Shown: positions 1-9,811 of the stretch, piece by piece
How the letters are laid out: each line of letters begins with the position of its first letter
Position numbering within the stretch: the stretch's first letter is position 1
Origin: Photobacterium sp. CCB-ST2H9
GTDB lineage: Bacteria; Pseudomonadota; Gammaproteobacteria; Enterobacterales; Vibrionaceae
Direction: 5' to 3'
Length of the DNA: 64,000 nt
NCBI RefSeq assembly: GCF_023151555.2
Contig: NZ_CP100425.1
Span: 2,852,001 to 2,916,000 of the forward strand
Notes under the pieces: generated by a model
What the model saw: the letters and a program-made list of their open reading frames with translations, nothing else
Told to the model about the DNA's origin: nothing
The model's database searches: none
Position numbers and translations under genes: made by a program

Positions 1-108
1 GATTTGTGCAGTCAGTAGTGCAACCTGAACTTCAGGAGAACCAGTGTCGTTTGCGCCTTGCGCGTATTCAGCAACGATAGCTGCTTTAGTTTCTGCATTC
101 AGAGACAT
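1..108 (-). CDS. rpsO: 30S ribosomal protein S15 (partial, 5' end only)
   Basis: The first 36 codons of ribosomal protein S15 are present; the rest lies beyond the left edge. The reading begins [18 protein letters not shown], the typical N-terminus of bacterial S15, a primary 16S rRNA-binding protein of the small-subunit platform. The ATG is preceded by a GGAATGA stretch that can serve as ribosome binding site. It is the last visible gene of the nusA operon; pnp usually follows in gammaproteobacteria but is outside the window. Confidence 0.95.
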   Translation of the reverse strand, partial: MSLNAETKAAIVAEYAQGANDTGSPEVQVALLTAQI

Positions 109-193
109 AACTCATTCCTAATACAAAAAGGTTAAATTTGCGTCAGCCAATCTCTGATTCAGCCGACGCCCGAGCCGCGAATTATACGCACCC

Positions 194-237
194 GCCAGAC
201 AGGCCGCAAGCGGAATCTTCCCGCGGGTCTGCCTGGC
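194..237 (-). other. Imperfect stem-loop between truB and rpsO
   Basis: A nine-base stem (194-202 with 229-237) forms in the minus-strand transcript, with one G-U pair and a GC-rich inner loop. No U-run follows, so it is more likely an intercistronic processing or stabilising hairpin than a terminator. An rpsO promoter is expected near here from E. coli, but I could not pick one out. Confidence 0.3.
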
Positions 238-252
238 CATGCTGAACGCGTA

Positions 253-1200
253 TCAGTCTTTCGGTTTGTTCGCCAGAACCCGCTTCGGTGCAACCATATT
301 ATCTGCATCGATTTCACCGATACCGATAAAATCACGTTGCTCACCTGCTGTCAGCCGGACCAGCGTACCGGTTTCCGGTACACGCCCCGCCTGCACCGGC
401 TGACCATTCAGCACATAACTGGCGACGCCCGGCAGCAAGTTTACTTCAGGCAAATCCTGAACCGCACTATCCGTCGGCAGCAACAGTGGATCCAGCAACT
501 CTTTCGGCTGAATCTCCTGCGACTGGGCTTCATCAAGCAGCGCTTCAAGCTGCTCAAGTGTTACCATTTTATCCAGCGGATATTTAGATACCCCGATACG
601 ACGCAGGTAAGTGACATGCGCGCCACAGCCAAGCATTTCACCCAGATCATCAACAATCGTCCGGATGTAAGTCCCTTTGGAGCAATGAACTTCCATCTCA
701 ACTTCATTGTCACTGAAGCGCAGCAGGCTGATTTCATACACGGTAATGTCACGGGCTTCACGCGGTACTTCTTTCCCTTCACGGGCATATTCGTACAGCG
801 GGCGTCCCTGATATTTCAGGGCTGAAAACATGGACGGGATCTGCTTGGTCGTGCCACGAAACTTCGCAATGCAACGCTCAAGCTGGCCGCGGTCCACTTT
901 CACCTCACGGGTTTCGACAACCTCACCATCCGAATCGGAGGTGTTGGTCCGCTCACCGAGTTTGGCAATCACACGGTAACGCTTGTCAGAATCCAGCAGG
1001 AACTGGGAAAACTTGGTCGCTTCCCCCAGACAAATCGGCAACATGCCCGTCGCCAGCGGATCCAGCGCACCGGTATGGCCTGCTTTTTCCGCAAAGAAAA
1101 TGCGTTTTACTTTTTGCAGCGCGTCATTGGAAGTAATACCGCCGGGTTTATCCAGCAGCAGTACCCCATCAACCGGACGCCCTTTACGACGACGAGCCAT
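253..1200 (-). CDS. truB: tRNA pseudouridine(55) synthase
   Basis: TruB isomerises U55 to pseudouridine in the T-loop of nearly all tRNAs. The 315-residue product matches the family length. The catalytic motif [12 protein letters not shown] is at residues 41-52 with the nucleophilic Asp at 47, and [13 protein letters not shown], a second conserved block, lies mid-protein. The C-terminal part contains the PUA-like domain. The start codon overlaps the rbfA stop by one base (TGATG), indicating translational coupling in the nusA operon. Confidence 0.97.
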   Translation of the reverse strand: MARRRKGRPVDGVLLLDKPGGITSNDALQKVKRIFFAEKAGHTGALDPLATGMLPICLGEATKFSQFLLDSDKRYRVIAKLGERTNTSDSDGEVVETREVKVDRGQLERCIAKFRGTTKQIPSMFSALKYQGRPLYEYAREGKEVPREARDITVYEISLLRFSDNEVEMEVHCSKGTYIRTIVDDLGEMLGCGAHVTYLRRIGVSKYPLDKMVTLEQLEALLDEAQSQEIQPKELLDPLLLPTDSAVQDLPEVNLLPGVASYVLNGQPVQAGRVPETGTLVRLTAGEQRDFIGIGEIDADNMVAPKRVLANKPKD

Positions 1201-1601
1201 CAGTTGCCCTCACCTTCGTCCTCAGGTTCATCACCACGGCGTGCTTCATCATCTCGTACAACCTGGCTGACCAGGTTAGAAATGCGCATGCCTTCCGTCA
1301 GAGACTGATCGAAAATAAAGTTCAGCTCTGGCGTAACACGCAAACGGATTTGCTTGCCCAGTAACGAACGGATGTAAGGTGCCATTTCGCGCAAGGCTTC
1401 CAGGCTACCTTCCGGAGTCTGCTCACCCACGGTCAGGAAAGTGACATAGACTTTGGCGTAACCCATATCCCGGGAAACTTCCACGCTGGAAATGGTCGCC
1501 ATGCCCAGACGCGGATCTTTAATTTCGCGTTGCAGAATCACAGCCAGCTCTTTTTGCAGCTGCTGAGCAACACGTTGTGTACGGCTGAATTCTTTCGCCA
1601 T
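1200..1601 (-). CDS. rbfA: 30S ribosome-binding factor A
   Basis: A 133-residue KH-fold protein that binds immature 30S subunits and helps maturation of the 5' end of 16S rRNA; also important in cold adaptation in E. coli. The N-terminus [20 protein letters not shown] and the segment [18 protein letters not shown] are characteristic. It sits between infB and truB, the conserved position. The acidic C-terminal tail (DEPEDEGEG) is typical of longer family members. Confidence 0.96.
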   Translation of the reverse strand: MAKEFSRTQRVAQQLQKELAVILQREIKDPRLGMATISSVEVSRDMGYAKVYVTFLTVGEQTPEGSLEALREMAPYIRSLLGKQIRLRVTPELNFIFDQSLTEGMRISNLVSQVVRDDEARRGDEPEDEGEGN

Positions 1602-1641
1602 TTGATTCTCTCTCTAAACGTCGGCTGCTATCTCGACACAA

Positions 1642-1661
1642 AGGGGAGCCGAAGCTCCCCT
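1642..1661 (-). other. UUCG-loop hairpin in the infB-rbfA gap
   Basis: A perfect 8-bp stem (AGGGGAGC with GCTCCCCT) closes a TTCG tetraloop on the minus strand, flanked by a further GACAC/GTGTC pairing (1635-1639 with 1668-1672). Only two U residues follow, so termination would be weak; it may stall polymerase, limit read-through or protect mRNA ends between infB and rbfA. Confidence 0.45.
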
Positions 1662-1691
1662 GTATTCGTGTCAGGTTCACGAGCAACCTGA

Positions 1692-4448
1692 TTAATCCAG
1701 TGTACGCTGGATTTCGATGATTTCGTAAACTTCGATCTGGTCACCAACGCGAACATCATTATAGTTCTTCACGCCGATACCACATTCGTAGCCATTCTTC
1801 ACTTCTTGTACGTCATCTTTAAAGCGACGCAGCGATTCCAGTTCACCTTCGTAGATAACCACGTTGTCACGCAGGACGCGGATTGGGTTGCTACGCTTTA
1901 TCACACCTTCTGTGACCATACAGCCGGCAATCGCACCCAGCTTCGGTGACTTGAACACGTCACGTACTTCAGCCAGACCAATGATTTCCTGCTTGAACTC
2001 AGGAGACAGCATACCGCCCATTGCGGCTTTCACTTCATCAATCAGCTGATAGATGATGGAGTAGTAACGCAGATCCAGGTTCTCGTTTTCAATCGTCTTA
2101 CGTGCAGATGCATCCGCACGGACGTTGAAGCCCAGAATAATTGCGTTCGATGCTGCAGCCAGCACTGCATCTGTCTCGGTGATACCACCAACGCCGGAAC
2201 CTACGATGTTCACTTTCACTTCGTCAGTTGACAGCTTACGCAGAGAGTCGGCAATCGCTTCCACAGAACCCTGTACGTCTGCTTTCAGAACGACGTTCAG
2301 TTCAGCCACTTCACCGGCAGTCATGTTCGAGAACATGTTTTCCAGTTTCGCTTTCTGCTGGCGGGCCAGTTTCACTTCACGGAATTTACCCTGACGGTAC
2401 AGTGCAACTTCACGGGCTTTACGCTCGTCACGAACGACAGTCGCTTCGTCACCAGAAGAAGGCACACCAGACAGACCCAGGATTTCTACCGGGATAGACG
2501 GGCCAGCTTCTTCGATTTCACGACCCAGTTCGTCACGCATTGCACGAACACGACCGTATTCCAGACCACACAGAACGATGTCGCCCTTACGCAGCGTACC
2601 TTCCTGAACCAGAACCGTTGCAACCGGGCCACGGCCTTTATCCAGACGTGATTCAACAACCACACCTTTCGCCATACCTTCAGAAACAGCTTCCAGTTCC
2701 AGAACTTCAGCTTGCAGCAGAATGGCTTCCAGCAGACCGTCGATGTTGGTTCCCTGCTTCGCAGAAATATGAACGAACATGTTCTCGCCACCCCATTCTT
2801 CAGGGATAACGTCATACTGAGCCAGCTCGTTCTTCACGTTGTCTGGGTTCGCGTCTTCTTTATCGATCTTGTTCACAGCAACGATCAGCGGTACACCTGC
2901 AGCTTTCGCGTGCTGGATCGCTTCAATCGTCTGTGGCATCACGCCATCATCCGCTGCAACAACCAGAATCACGATATCCGTTGCCTGAGCACCACGTGCA
3001 CGCATCGCAGTAAACGCGGCGTGTCCCGGAGTATCCAGGAAGGTGATCATACCGTTGTCTGTTTCAACGTGGTAAGCACCAATGTGCTGGGTAATACCAC
3101 CGGCTTCGCCCGCTGCAACGTGTGCTTTACGGATGTAGTCCAGCGTCGATGTTTTACCGTGGTCAACGTGGCCCATGATGGTTACAACCGGCGCACGTGG
3201 TACGGCAGTCAGGTTTTCATCACGATCAGACAGTACCGCTTCTTCCAGCTCGTTTTCTTTGCGCAGAATAACTTTGTGGCCCATCTCTTCCGCAACCAGC
3301 TGAGCAGTTTCCTGATCAATCACCTGGTTAATGGTTGCCATCGCACCCAGTTTCATCATCACTTTGATGACTTCAGCGGCCTTCACTGACATTTTGTTTG
3401 CCAGTTCAGAAACGATGATGGTCTCGCCAATCACAACATCTTGCTTCGCTACAGTTGCGGTTTTATCGAAACCATGACGCATGGATGTTGGCTTGCTCAG
3501 CTGCTGCTTGCCGCGGCCACGCTGATTACGGCCGCCACGTGCCGCCATTGGACGTTCGCGCGTCTCGCGCTCTTCGCTCTTAGGACCAGCAGCCTTTTTC
3601 TTCTTGTTACGGCGGCGAGTTGCTTCCTCGCGACGGTCTTGTTCATCTTCCGCCGCACGGGCATAGGTGGAAGTGGTCGTGTGGTAGTCTTCTCGTTCCA
3701 TATCACCTGCATCCTGGCCTTTTTCAGACCAGTTTTTCTCATTCATTTCTGCCATTTTGCGTGCCTCTTCTAGCTGACGCTCACTTGCTTCTTCGGCTTT
3801 ACGCTTGGCTTCCTCTTCCCGGCGACGTTGCAGTGCCTCAGCTTCTTTCTTAGCTTCCAGCTCAGCGGCGGCGCGTTTTGCTTTGTCTTCAGCTTGACGC
3901 TTTTCATCAGCTTCGCGTTGGCTTGCATCCACTGCTGCACCCTGCTCAGACTGTTCTTCCAACTGCTTTGCTTTCTCTTCCGCTAAGCGCTTCTCTTCTG
4001 CCAAGCGCTTCTCTTCAGCTTCACGCTTGGCTTCCGCCTCGCGCTTCACCTGCTCTTCTGCATCACGTTTCGCTGCTTCTTCCGCAGCACGTTTTGCAGC
4101 CTCTTCAGCCTGACGTGCTTCTTCCGCACGTTGCTCTTCTTCAAGGGCAGAGCGTTTTACATAGGTGCGCTTTTTGCGCACCTCAACTTGGATATTTTTA
4201 CTCTTGCCGCCAGAACCCGACACACTCAGGGTGCTGCGGGTCTTACGTTGCAGAGTCAGGCGGGTCGGCGCCTCGTCAGTGTTACCACCGTGTTCTTTCT
4301 TCAGGTGGGTCAACAGAGACTCTTTTTCCTGTTGGTTGACACTGTCTTCAGCTTTCTTGCTGATACCAGCATCGGCAAACTGTTGAAGCAACCGATCAAT
4401 CGGGGTACCGATTTCTTCGGCAAGTGCCTTAACTGTAACCTCTGACAT
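1692..4448 (-). CDS. infB: Translation initiation factor IF-2
   Basis: IF-2 is the GTPase that recruits fMet-tRNA to the 30S subunit and promotes subunit joining. The 918-residue product has the gammaproteobacterial form: an N-terminal IF2_N domain, a long Lys/Glu/Ala/Arg-rich helical linker with short internal repeats (EEKRLA units), then the G domain with GHVDHGKT at about residue 425, DTPGH and NKID motifs, and the C-terminal fMet-tRNA-binding domains. A strong GGGAGGAG precedes the ATG. It lies 24 bases downstream of nusA. Shorter isoforms from internal starts are known in E. coli; I did not identify them here. Confidence 0.98.
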   Translation of the reverse strand: MSEVTVKALAEEIGTPIDRLLQQFADAGISKKAEDSVNQQEKESLLTHLKKEHGGNTDEAPTRLTLQRKTRSTLSVSGSGGKSKNIQVEVRKKRTYVKRSALEEEQRAEEARQAEEAAKRAAEEAAKRDAEEQVKREAEAKREAEEKRLAEEKRLAEEKAKQLEEQSEQGAAVDASQREADEKRQAEDKAKRAAAELEAKKEAEALQRRREEEAKRKAEEASERQLEEARKMAEMNEKNWSEKGQDAGDMEREDYHTTTSTYARAAEDEQDRREEATRRRNKKKKAAGPKSEERETRERPMAARGGRNQRGRGKQQLSKPTSMRHGFDKTATVAKQDVVIGETIIVSELANKMSVKAAEVIKVMMKLGAMATINQVIDQETAQLVAEEMGHKVILRKENELEEAVLSDRDENLTAVPRAPVVTIMGHVDHGKTSTLDYIRKAHVAAGEAGGITQHIGAYHVETDNGMITFLDTPGHAAFTAMRARGAQATDIVILVVAADDGVMPQTIEAIQHAKAAGVPLIVAVNKIDKEDANPDNVKNELAQYDVIPEEWGGENMFVHISAKQGTNIDGLLEAILLQAEVLELEAVSEGMAKGVVVESRLDKGRGPVATVLVQEGTLRKGDIVLCGLEYGRVRAMRDELGREIEEAGPSIPVEILGLSGVPSSGDEATVVRDERKAREVALYRQGKFREVKLARQQKAKLENMFSNMTAGEVAELNVVLKADVQGSVEAIADSLRKLSTDEVKVNIVGSGVGGITETDAVLAAASNAIILGFNVRADASARKTIENENLDLRYYSIIYQLIDEVKAAMGGMLSPEFKQEIIGLAEVRDVFKSPKLGAIAGCMVTEGVIKRSNPIRVLRDNVVIYEGELESLRRFKDDVQEVKNGYECGIGVKNYNDVRVGDQIEVYEIIEIQRTLD

Positions 4449-4472
4449 GCTGCTCCTCCCTTGCTAATTGAA

Positions 4473-5960
4473 TTATGCTTCGTCGCTGAACCAGCAGATA
4501 TTACGGGCAGCCATGATCAGTTCACCCGCTCTGGTCTCGTCCAGGCCTTCGATATCCAGTAGATCATCCGTCCCCTGGTCGGCCAGATCTTCCAGCGTAC
4601 TAATACCCTTCGCAGCCAGTTTGAACGCCAGCTCGCGCTCCATACCGTCCAGGTTCAGCAGATCTTCAGCAGGCTCAACACCGTCAAAAGACTCTTCCTG
4701 CGCAAGGGCAATCGTGGTCAGGGCTTCTTTGGCACGATTACGCAGCTCATTCACTGTGTCTTCATCCAGATCTTCGATAGACATCAGTTCCTGAACCGGC
4801 ACATAGGCCACTTCTTCAAGGCTGGTAAAGCCTTCTTCTACCAGAACAACAGCGAAATCTTCATCGATGTCCAGGTATTTCACAAACAATTCGATGGATG
4901 CCTGCGCTTCAGCCTGATGCTTGTTCTGCAGGTCTTCAACCGTCATCACGTTCAGTTCCCAGCCAGTTAGTACAGACGCCAGACGCACGTTCTGACCGCT
5001 GCGGCCAATTGCCTGAGCCAGGTTGTCTTTCTCAACTGCGATGTCCATGGTGTGGTTGTCTTCATCCACAATGATGGAGCTGACTTCAGCAGGGGCCATC
5101 GCATTGATGACGTACTGTGCAGGGTTTTCGTCCCACAGCACGATATCGATACGCTCGCCGCCCAGTTCACCGGAGACCGCCTGAACACGCGCACCACGCA
5201 TCCCAACACAAGCACCGACAGGGTCAATACGCTTGTCGTTTGTCTTCACGGCAATCTTGGCACGAGAACCCGGATCGCGGGCAGCACCCATCAGTTCGAT
5301 CATCTCTTCACCGATTTCCGGTACTTCGATGCGGAACAGTTCTGACAGCATTTCAGGCTTAGAACGGGTCATGAACAGCTGGAAGCCACGCGCTTCAGGG
5401 CGCACAGCATACAACAGACCACGGACGCGGTCACCTGGACGGAAGTTTTCACGCGGCAGCTGGTCTTCACGCAGGATGACTGCTTCAGCATTGTTACCCA
5501 GATCAACGATCACGGCATCACGGTTCACTTTCTTCACGACACCCGTGATCAGCTCGCCTTCATTGTCGATAAACTGTTCAACAATTTGCGCACGCTCAGC
5601 TTCACGAACTTTCTGGACGATGACCTGCTTCGCCGTTTGAGTCGTGATACGGTCGAATGTCACAGACTCGATCTGCTCTTCAACAAAGTCACCCAGCTCG
5701 ATGCTCTCGTCATCATACTGAGCAGCTTCCAGAGTGATTTCCAGCGTCGGTGCAGTCACTTCTTCAACGGCTTTCCAGCGACGGAAAGTTTCGAAGTCGC
5801 CCGTTTTGCGATCGATTGCAACGCGTACGTCAATTTCCGCTTCGTATTTTTTCTTTGTCGCTGTTGCCAGTGCGATCTCCAGTGCTTCGAAGATACGCTC
5901 GCGCGGAACAGCTTTCTCGTTGGATACCGCTTCAACGACAGCCAAGATTTCTTTGTTCAT
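4473..5960 (-). CDS. nusA: Transcription termination/antitermination protein NusA
   Basis: NusA binds RNA polymerase and modulates pausing, intrinsic termination and N/rrn antitermination. The 495-residue length equals the E. coli protein. Visible order: N-terminal polymerase-binding domain ([20 protein letters not shown]), S1 domain, two KH domains (conserved [13 protein letters not shown] and [13 protein letters not shown]), then two acidic C-terminal AR repeats. It is translated 22 bases after rimP. In E. coli NusA autoregulates this operon; the hairpins upstream of rimP are compatible with that. Confidence 0.98.
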   Translation of the reverse strand: MNKEILAVVEAVSNEKAVPRERIFEALEIALATATKKKYEAEIDVRVAIDRKTGDFETFRRWKAVEEVTAPTLEITLEAAQYDDESIELGDFVEEQIESVTFDRITTQTAKQVIVQKVREAERAQIVEQFIDNEGELITGVVKKVNRDAVIVDLGNNAEAVILREDQLPRENFRPGDRVRGLLYAVRPEARGFQLFMTRSKPEMLSELFRIEVPEIGEEMIELMGAARDPGSRAKIAVKTNDKRIDPVGACVGMRGARVQAVSGELGGERIDIVLWDENPAQYVINAMAPAEVSSIIVDEDNHTMDIAVEKDNLAQAIGRSGQNVRLASVLTGWELNVMTVEDLQNKHQAEAQASIELFVKYLDIDEDFAVVLVEEGFTSLEEVAYVPVQELMSIEDLDEDTVNELRNRAKEALTTIALAQEESFDGVEPAEDLLNLDGMERELAFKLAAKGISTLEDLADQGTDDLLDIEGLDETRAGELIMAARNICWFSDEA

Positions 5961-5982
5961 TTCTAATGCCCCAATTTAGCGG

Positions 5983-6438
5983 TCAGAATTTTGGAACCAG
6001 GTTGGCTTTCGCAATATTGCTCAGCGCAAAGGTTTCTTCATCGCCATTCACGTTCAACGTGACCAGCTCACCGTCAACGGCAACAATGTCACCTTTCCAC
6101 TTACGGCGATTATTCATCGCCATTTTCAGGACCAGGCTGACCTCGTGGCCAATAAACTGTTGATAATGTTCCGCTTTAAACAGCGGACGCTCCAAACCAG
6201 GGGACGAAACCTCCAGGTTATAGGCAACAGTGATCGGATCTTCAACGTCCATCACTGCACTGATCTGACGGCTCACATCGGCACAATCATCGACTGTGAT
6301 GCCGTTTTCGTGGTCAATGAACACACGTAGTGTCGAATGTTCACCCGCACGGATAAACTCCAGACCCACCAATTCATAGCCCAAAGCTGTCACTGGCGAC
6401 TCAAGCAGTTCGGTTAATTGCATTTCTAAAGCGGTCAA
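5983..6438 (-). CDS. rimP: Ribosome maturation factor RimP
   Basis: RimP assists early 30S assembly. The body ([37 protein letters not shown]) is unmistakable. I place the start at a TTG (6436-6438), giving 151 residues beginning (M)[15 protein letters not shown]; this matches the usual family start, and a GGGGG lies five to nine bases upstream. A longer frame beginning at 6468 would add ten residues unlike the family, and its SD is poor. First protein gene of the nusA operon, downstream of tRNA-fMet. Confidence 0.93.
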   Translation of the reverse strand: MTALEMQLTELLESPVTALGYELVGLEFIRAGEHSTLRVFIDHENGITVDDCADVSRQISAVMDVEDPITVAYNLEVSSPGLERPLFKAEHYQQFIGHEVSLVLKMAMNNRRKWKGDIVAVDGELVTLNVNGDEETFALSNIAKANLVPKF

Positions 6439-6501
6439 GACAACCCCCTGGAAACAAAAAAAGGGCATTGAAGCCCAGTAGATACCTGAATGGTCATGTT
6501 T

Positions 6502-6540
6502 CAGATAATAAAAAACCCCGAATTACGGGGTTTATTATCT
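6502..6540 (-). terminator. Intrinsic terminator upstream of rimP
   Basis: A long AT-flanked hairpin with CCCCG/CGGGG core and a TAATT loop, followed on the minus strand by TTTTTTATTATCT. It lies after tRNA-fMet and about 60 bases before rimP, so operon transcripts must read through it or start from a nearby promoter. Regulation of nusA-operon read-through is the natural inference. Confidence 0.75.
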
Positions 6541-6579
6541 CTGGACCCTGATAGCTTAAACCTCTGAAGATTCAAGCAG

Positions 6580-6617
6580 AAAAACGAAAGCGATTCAGTT
6601 CCAGGAATCGTCGCTTT
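6580..6617 (-). terminator. Possible terminator after tRNA-fMet
   Basis: Minus-strand arms at 6605-6617 and 6587-6596 (AAAGCG...CGCTTT with a three-base bulge) form a hairpin followed by CGTTTTT. A second simple hairpin (AACTCGG/CCGAGTT, 6622-6643) sits just before it. Together they may process or terminate the tRNA transcript. Confidence 0.4.
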
Positions 6618-6701
6618 TCAAAACTCGGAGGCGGAACCGAGTTCAATCAACCCGGTAAATCCACTGATAACTAAGAGTATACACTCAATTATCGTCCAAG
6701 T

Positions 6702-6778
<77 letters not shown>

Positions 6779-6838
6779 TCCGTAATTCTGAGGGCGATTA
6801 TATCCCTCACTTGTTACTCTTTCAAGTAACTGAATCAA

Positions 6839-6923
6839 TGGTGCCGAGAAGGGGACTTGAACCCCTACACCTTGCGGCACTAGCACCTCATGCTAGCGTG
6901 TCTACCAATTTCACCATCTCGGC
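6839..6923 (-). tRNA. leuU: tRNA-Leu (GAG)
   Basis: An 85-base class II tRNA with encoded CCA, acceptor GCCGAGA/TCTCGGC, long variable arm and anticodon loop ATGAGGT, giving anticodon GAG for CUC/CUU codons. It lies just downstream of secG, as leuU does in E. coli. Confidence 0.95.
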
Positions 6924-6934
6924 AAATCTGTTTA

Positions 6935-7270
6935 TTACTGAGGAATATCGCTGTTTACAGGCGCTTTCTCAGTTTTTTCAACAGGTTGTTCTTGCTGTGC
7001 TGGGGCACTTAAGTTTTCCCAGCCACTGGTTGTATCCGCTTTTTTCGAGCTCATGTTGCCCAGAATCAAGCTGATAACAAAAAATACGGTTGCAAAAATT
7101 GCAGTCATTCGGGTCAGAAAGTTTCCAGAGCCGCTGGCACCAAACAGTGTTCCTGATGCACCAGCCCCAAATGAGGCTCCCATATCTGCGCCTTTACCTT
7201 GTTGAACCAGAACCAGGCCAATTACACCAAGCGCAGCCAACAGATAAATCACAAGTAGAATTTCGTACAT
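6935..7270 (-). CDS. secG: Protein translocase subunit SecG
   Basis: SecG is the small two-helix subunit of the SecYEG channel in the inner membrane. The product (111 residues) shows the first helix, the conserved loop QQGKGADMGASFGAGASGT, the GSGNFLTR segment and the second helix, followed by a charged tail ending in SDIPQ. I start at the ATG at 7268-7270 (MYEILLVIY), which has an AGGTGGA ribosome site; an in-frame GTG three codons upstream lies within that site. Downstream are tRNA-Leu and tRNA-fMet. Confidence 0.95.
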   Translation of the reverse strand: MYEILLVIYLLAALGVIGLVLVQQGKGADMGASFGAGASGTLFGASGSGNFLTRMTAIFATVFFVISLILGNMSSKKADTTSGWENLSAPAQQEQPVEKTEKAPVNSDIPQ

Positions 7271-7494
7271 GGGTTCCACCTATGTTCCATATTGTTGTGC
7301 CGGCTATGCGATAGCAGTGCCAGCGCACCCCTTCGTCAGGAGCGAGGGAATACTAGCGAATGCCGACATGTGTGACAAGTGATTTTTCCAAGAATGTAGC
7401 AATTGATGAATTGCTTGGGCAAGAAATAATCAGTTTTGCAGTTCAGGACTCCGGCTCAGCCTCTGCTGGCCGGAATCCCTTTCAGAGCAGCATC

Positions 7495-8832
7495 TTAGCA
7501 GTTGTCTTTCACTGCCTGTGCAATCGCCAATGCAGATTCGCGCACCAGCGCATCGTCTTCACCTTCAACCATCACTCGGATCAACGGCTCAGTACCTGAT
7601 TTACGCAGCAGAACCCGGCCACGTTCACCCAGCTTGGCTTCAGCAGCTTTTTGAGCGGCAAGTACCACATCAGATTCCAGCGGGTTGGTCTCTCCTGAGA
7701 ACCGGACATTCTCCAGTACCTGAGGGAACATTGTCAGACCTTCACACAGTTGCTTCAGCGACTGCTGGCTGCTGACCATCGCTTCCATGACCTGCAATCC
7801 GGCCACAATACCATCACCCGTCGTCACCTTATCCAGTACAATGACATGGCCAGAGTTCTCTGCACCGATATTCCAGTTGTTCTTGATCAGCTCTTCCATC
7901 ACATAACGGTCGCCGACTTTCGCACGAACAAACGGAATATCCAGCGATTTTAACGCCAGCTCCATGCCCAGGTTGGTCATCAGGGTACCAACCACGCCGC
8001 CTTTCAATTCACCACGACGCTGCGCGTGACGGGCAATAATGTAGGCAATCTGATCACCGTCAACTTTGTTGCCTTCACCATCGACCATGATGACACGGTC
8101 ACCGTCGCCATCCAGCGCAATCCCGAAATGAGCTTTTTCCTCAACTACTTTCGCCTGCAACGCACGGACATCCGTCGCACCAACCTCAGCGTTAATGTTG
8201 ATCCCGTCAGGTGCACAACCAATCGTTACAACTTCTGCGCCCAGTTCACGGAAGACATTCGGGGCAATGTGATACGTTGCTCCATGTGCACAGTCCACAA
8301 TAATTTTGTAGCCCGCAAGGCTCAGGTGTGACGGGAACGTTCCTTTACAGAACTCGATGTAACGACCGGCAGCGTCGTTGATTCGCGTTGCTTTTCCCAA
8401 ACTGGCTGATTCAACGCACACCAGTTCTTTATCCAGTTCCGCTTCAATTGCAGCTTCAACTTCATCTGGCAGTTTCGTGCCTTCAGAAGAGAAAAACTTA
8501 ATCCCGTTATCATAATAAGGGTTGTGTGATGCAGAAATGACAATACCAGCTTCTGCACGAAAAGTGCGCGTCAGATAAGCTACCGCCGGGGTTGGCATCG
8601 GACCGGTAAAAGCAGCCTGTAATCCGGCAGCCGCCAAACCCGCTTCCAACGCTGATTCCAGCATATAACCTGAAATCCGGGTGTCTTTACCGATAATCAC
8701 TTTTTTGGTGCCTTGCTGAGACAGCACCCGTCCGGCAGCCCAGCCCAGTTTCAGTACAAACTCAGGGGTGATCGGTGACTGGCCAACACGGCCACGGACA
8801 CCGTCGGTGCCGAAATATTTACGTTCAGCCAT
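7495..8832 (-). CDS. glmM: Phosphoglucosamine mutase
   Basis: GlmM converts glucosamine-6-phosphate to glucosamine-1-phosphate, feeding UDP-GlcNAc for peptidoglycan and LPS. The 445-residue product carries the phosphoserine loop ISASHNP (Ser at residue 102), the metal loop DGDGDR, and the C-terminal phosphate-binding [23 protein letters not shown] ribosome site precedes the ATG, 20 bases after folP, so folP-glmM are one unit as in E. coli. Confidence 0.97.
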   Translation of the reverse strand: MAERKYFGTDGVRGRVGQSPITPEFVLKLGWAAGRVLSQQGTKKVIIGKDTRISGYMLESALEAGLAAAGLQAAFTGPMPTPAVAYLTRTFRAEAGIVISASHNPYYDNGIKFFSSEGTKLPDEVEAAIEAELDKELVCVESASLGKATRINDAAGRYIEFCKGTFPSHLSLAGYKIIVDCAHGATYHIAPNVFRELGAEVVTIGCAPDGININAEVGATDVRALQAKVVEEKAHFGIALDGDGDRVIMVDGEGNKVDGDQIAYIIARHAQRRGELKGGVVGTLMTNLGMELALKSLDIPFVRAKVGDRYVMEELIKNNWNIGAENSGHVIVLDKVTTGDGIVAGLQVMEAMVSSQQSLKQLCEGLTMFPQVLENVRFSGETNPLESDVVLAAQKAAEAKLGERGRVLLRKSGTEPLIRVMVEGEDDALVRESALAIAQAVKDNC

Positions 8833-8852
8833 GAAAAATAGCTCCTAGCTCT

Positions 8853-9686
8853 TTATTTTGCCTGTTCCAGCGTCATGCGACAGATCGCCAGTACATCCTG
8901 CGTTTCACGCGTATCATGAACCCGAATAATCTGAGCTCCCTTCATTGCGGCAATGGATGCACAAGCCAAGCTCCCGGACAACGCTTCTGCAGGCGATTTA
9001 TTTAATTGTTTACAGATCATGGACTTTCTGGACATCCCAACCAGCAGTGGTAATCCAAACCGGTGAAATTTTTCCAAATGTGCCAGCAACTGATAGTTAT
9101 GTTCCAGGCTTTTACCAAAGCCAAATCCCGGATCCAAGATCAGCTGTTCGCGATGGATACCAGCCGCTTCGCAGGCCTGAATTCGCTCTGCAAGAAAATC
9201 TTCCACATCTGCGAACAGATCATCATAGTGTGGTTGCTGCTGCATTGTACGCGGTTGCCCCTGCATATGCATTAAGCAAATTGGTACCCCTGCTTTCGCT
9301 GCAGCTGCCATGGCACCAGGCTCACGCAGTGCACGGATATCATTGATCAGATCAGCGCCCGCTTTTACCGACTCCGTCATCACTTCAGCTTTACTGGTAT
9401 CGACTGAGATCCAGCAATCAAAACGCTGACGGATGGCTTCTACTACAGGCACCACACGTTCGAGCTCTTCCTGCACAGAAACTTCAGCAGCTCCCGGACG
9501 CGTCGATTCACCCCCAATATCAATAAAACTGGTTCCGACTGCCAGCATCTCTTCCACATGACGCAGTGCACTGTCTAATTGATTAAACTGGCCACCATCA
9601 GAAAAAGAATCCGGCGTGAAGTTCAGTATACCCATGGTATGCGGGTAAGAAAGATCCAGTATTTTCTCTTTGCTTTTCAGTAACAA
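8853..9686 (-). CDS. folP: Dihydropteroate synthase
   Basis: FolP joins p-aminobenzoate to dihydropterin pyrophosphate in folate synthesis and is the sulfonamide target. Motifs: MGILNFTPDSFSDGG at the N-terminus, GGESTRPGAAEVS, LDPGFGFGKS and LLVGMSRKSM. The 277-residue length is normal. The start codon is TTG (9684-9686), with AGGAG nine bases upstream; no in-frame ATG gives a sensible N-terminus. A terminator separates it from ftsH, so a promoter in 9690-9765 is expected. Confidence 0.95.
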   Translation of the reverse strand: MLLKSKEKILDLSYPHTMGILNFTPDSFSDGGQFNQLDSALRHVEEMLAVGTSFIDIGGESTRPGAAEVSVQEELERVVPVVEAIRQRFDCWISVDTSKAEVMTESVKAGADLINDIRALREPGAMAAAAKAGVPICLMHMQGQPRTMQQQPHYDDLFADVEDFLAERIQACEAAGIHREQLILDPGFGFGKSLEHNYQLLAHLEKFHRFGLPLLVGMSRKSMICKQLNKSPAEALSGSLACASIAAMKGAQIIRVHDTRETQDVLAICRMTLEQAK

Positions 9687-9766
9687 GGTTCATCACTCCT
9701 GACAGAATAAGCCCGGCGGCAACAGCACGGGCTCACAGATTTCCATAGACATTGTGGCGCAGAAAC

Positions 9767-9794
9767 AAAAAACCCCGAGTTACCCCGGGGTTTT
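9767..9794 (-). terminator. Terminator downstream of ftsH
   Basis: AAAACCCCG/CGGGGTTTT stem with an eight-base loop; the minus-strand transcript ends in TTTTTT. It directly follows the ftsH stop and separates rlmE-ftsH from folP-glmM. Confidence 0.85.
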
Positions 9795-9811
9795 GGACTC
9801 ACCGTCAGACA

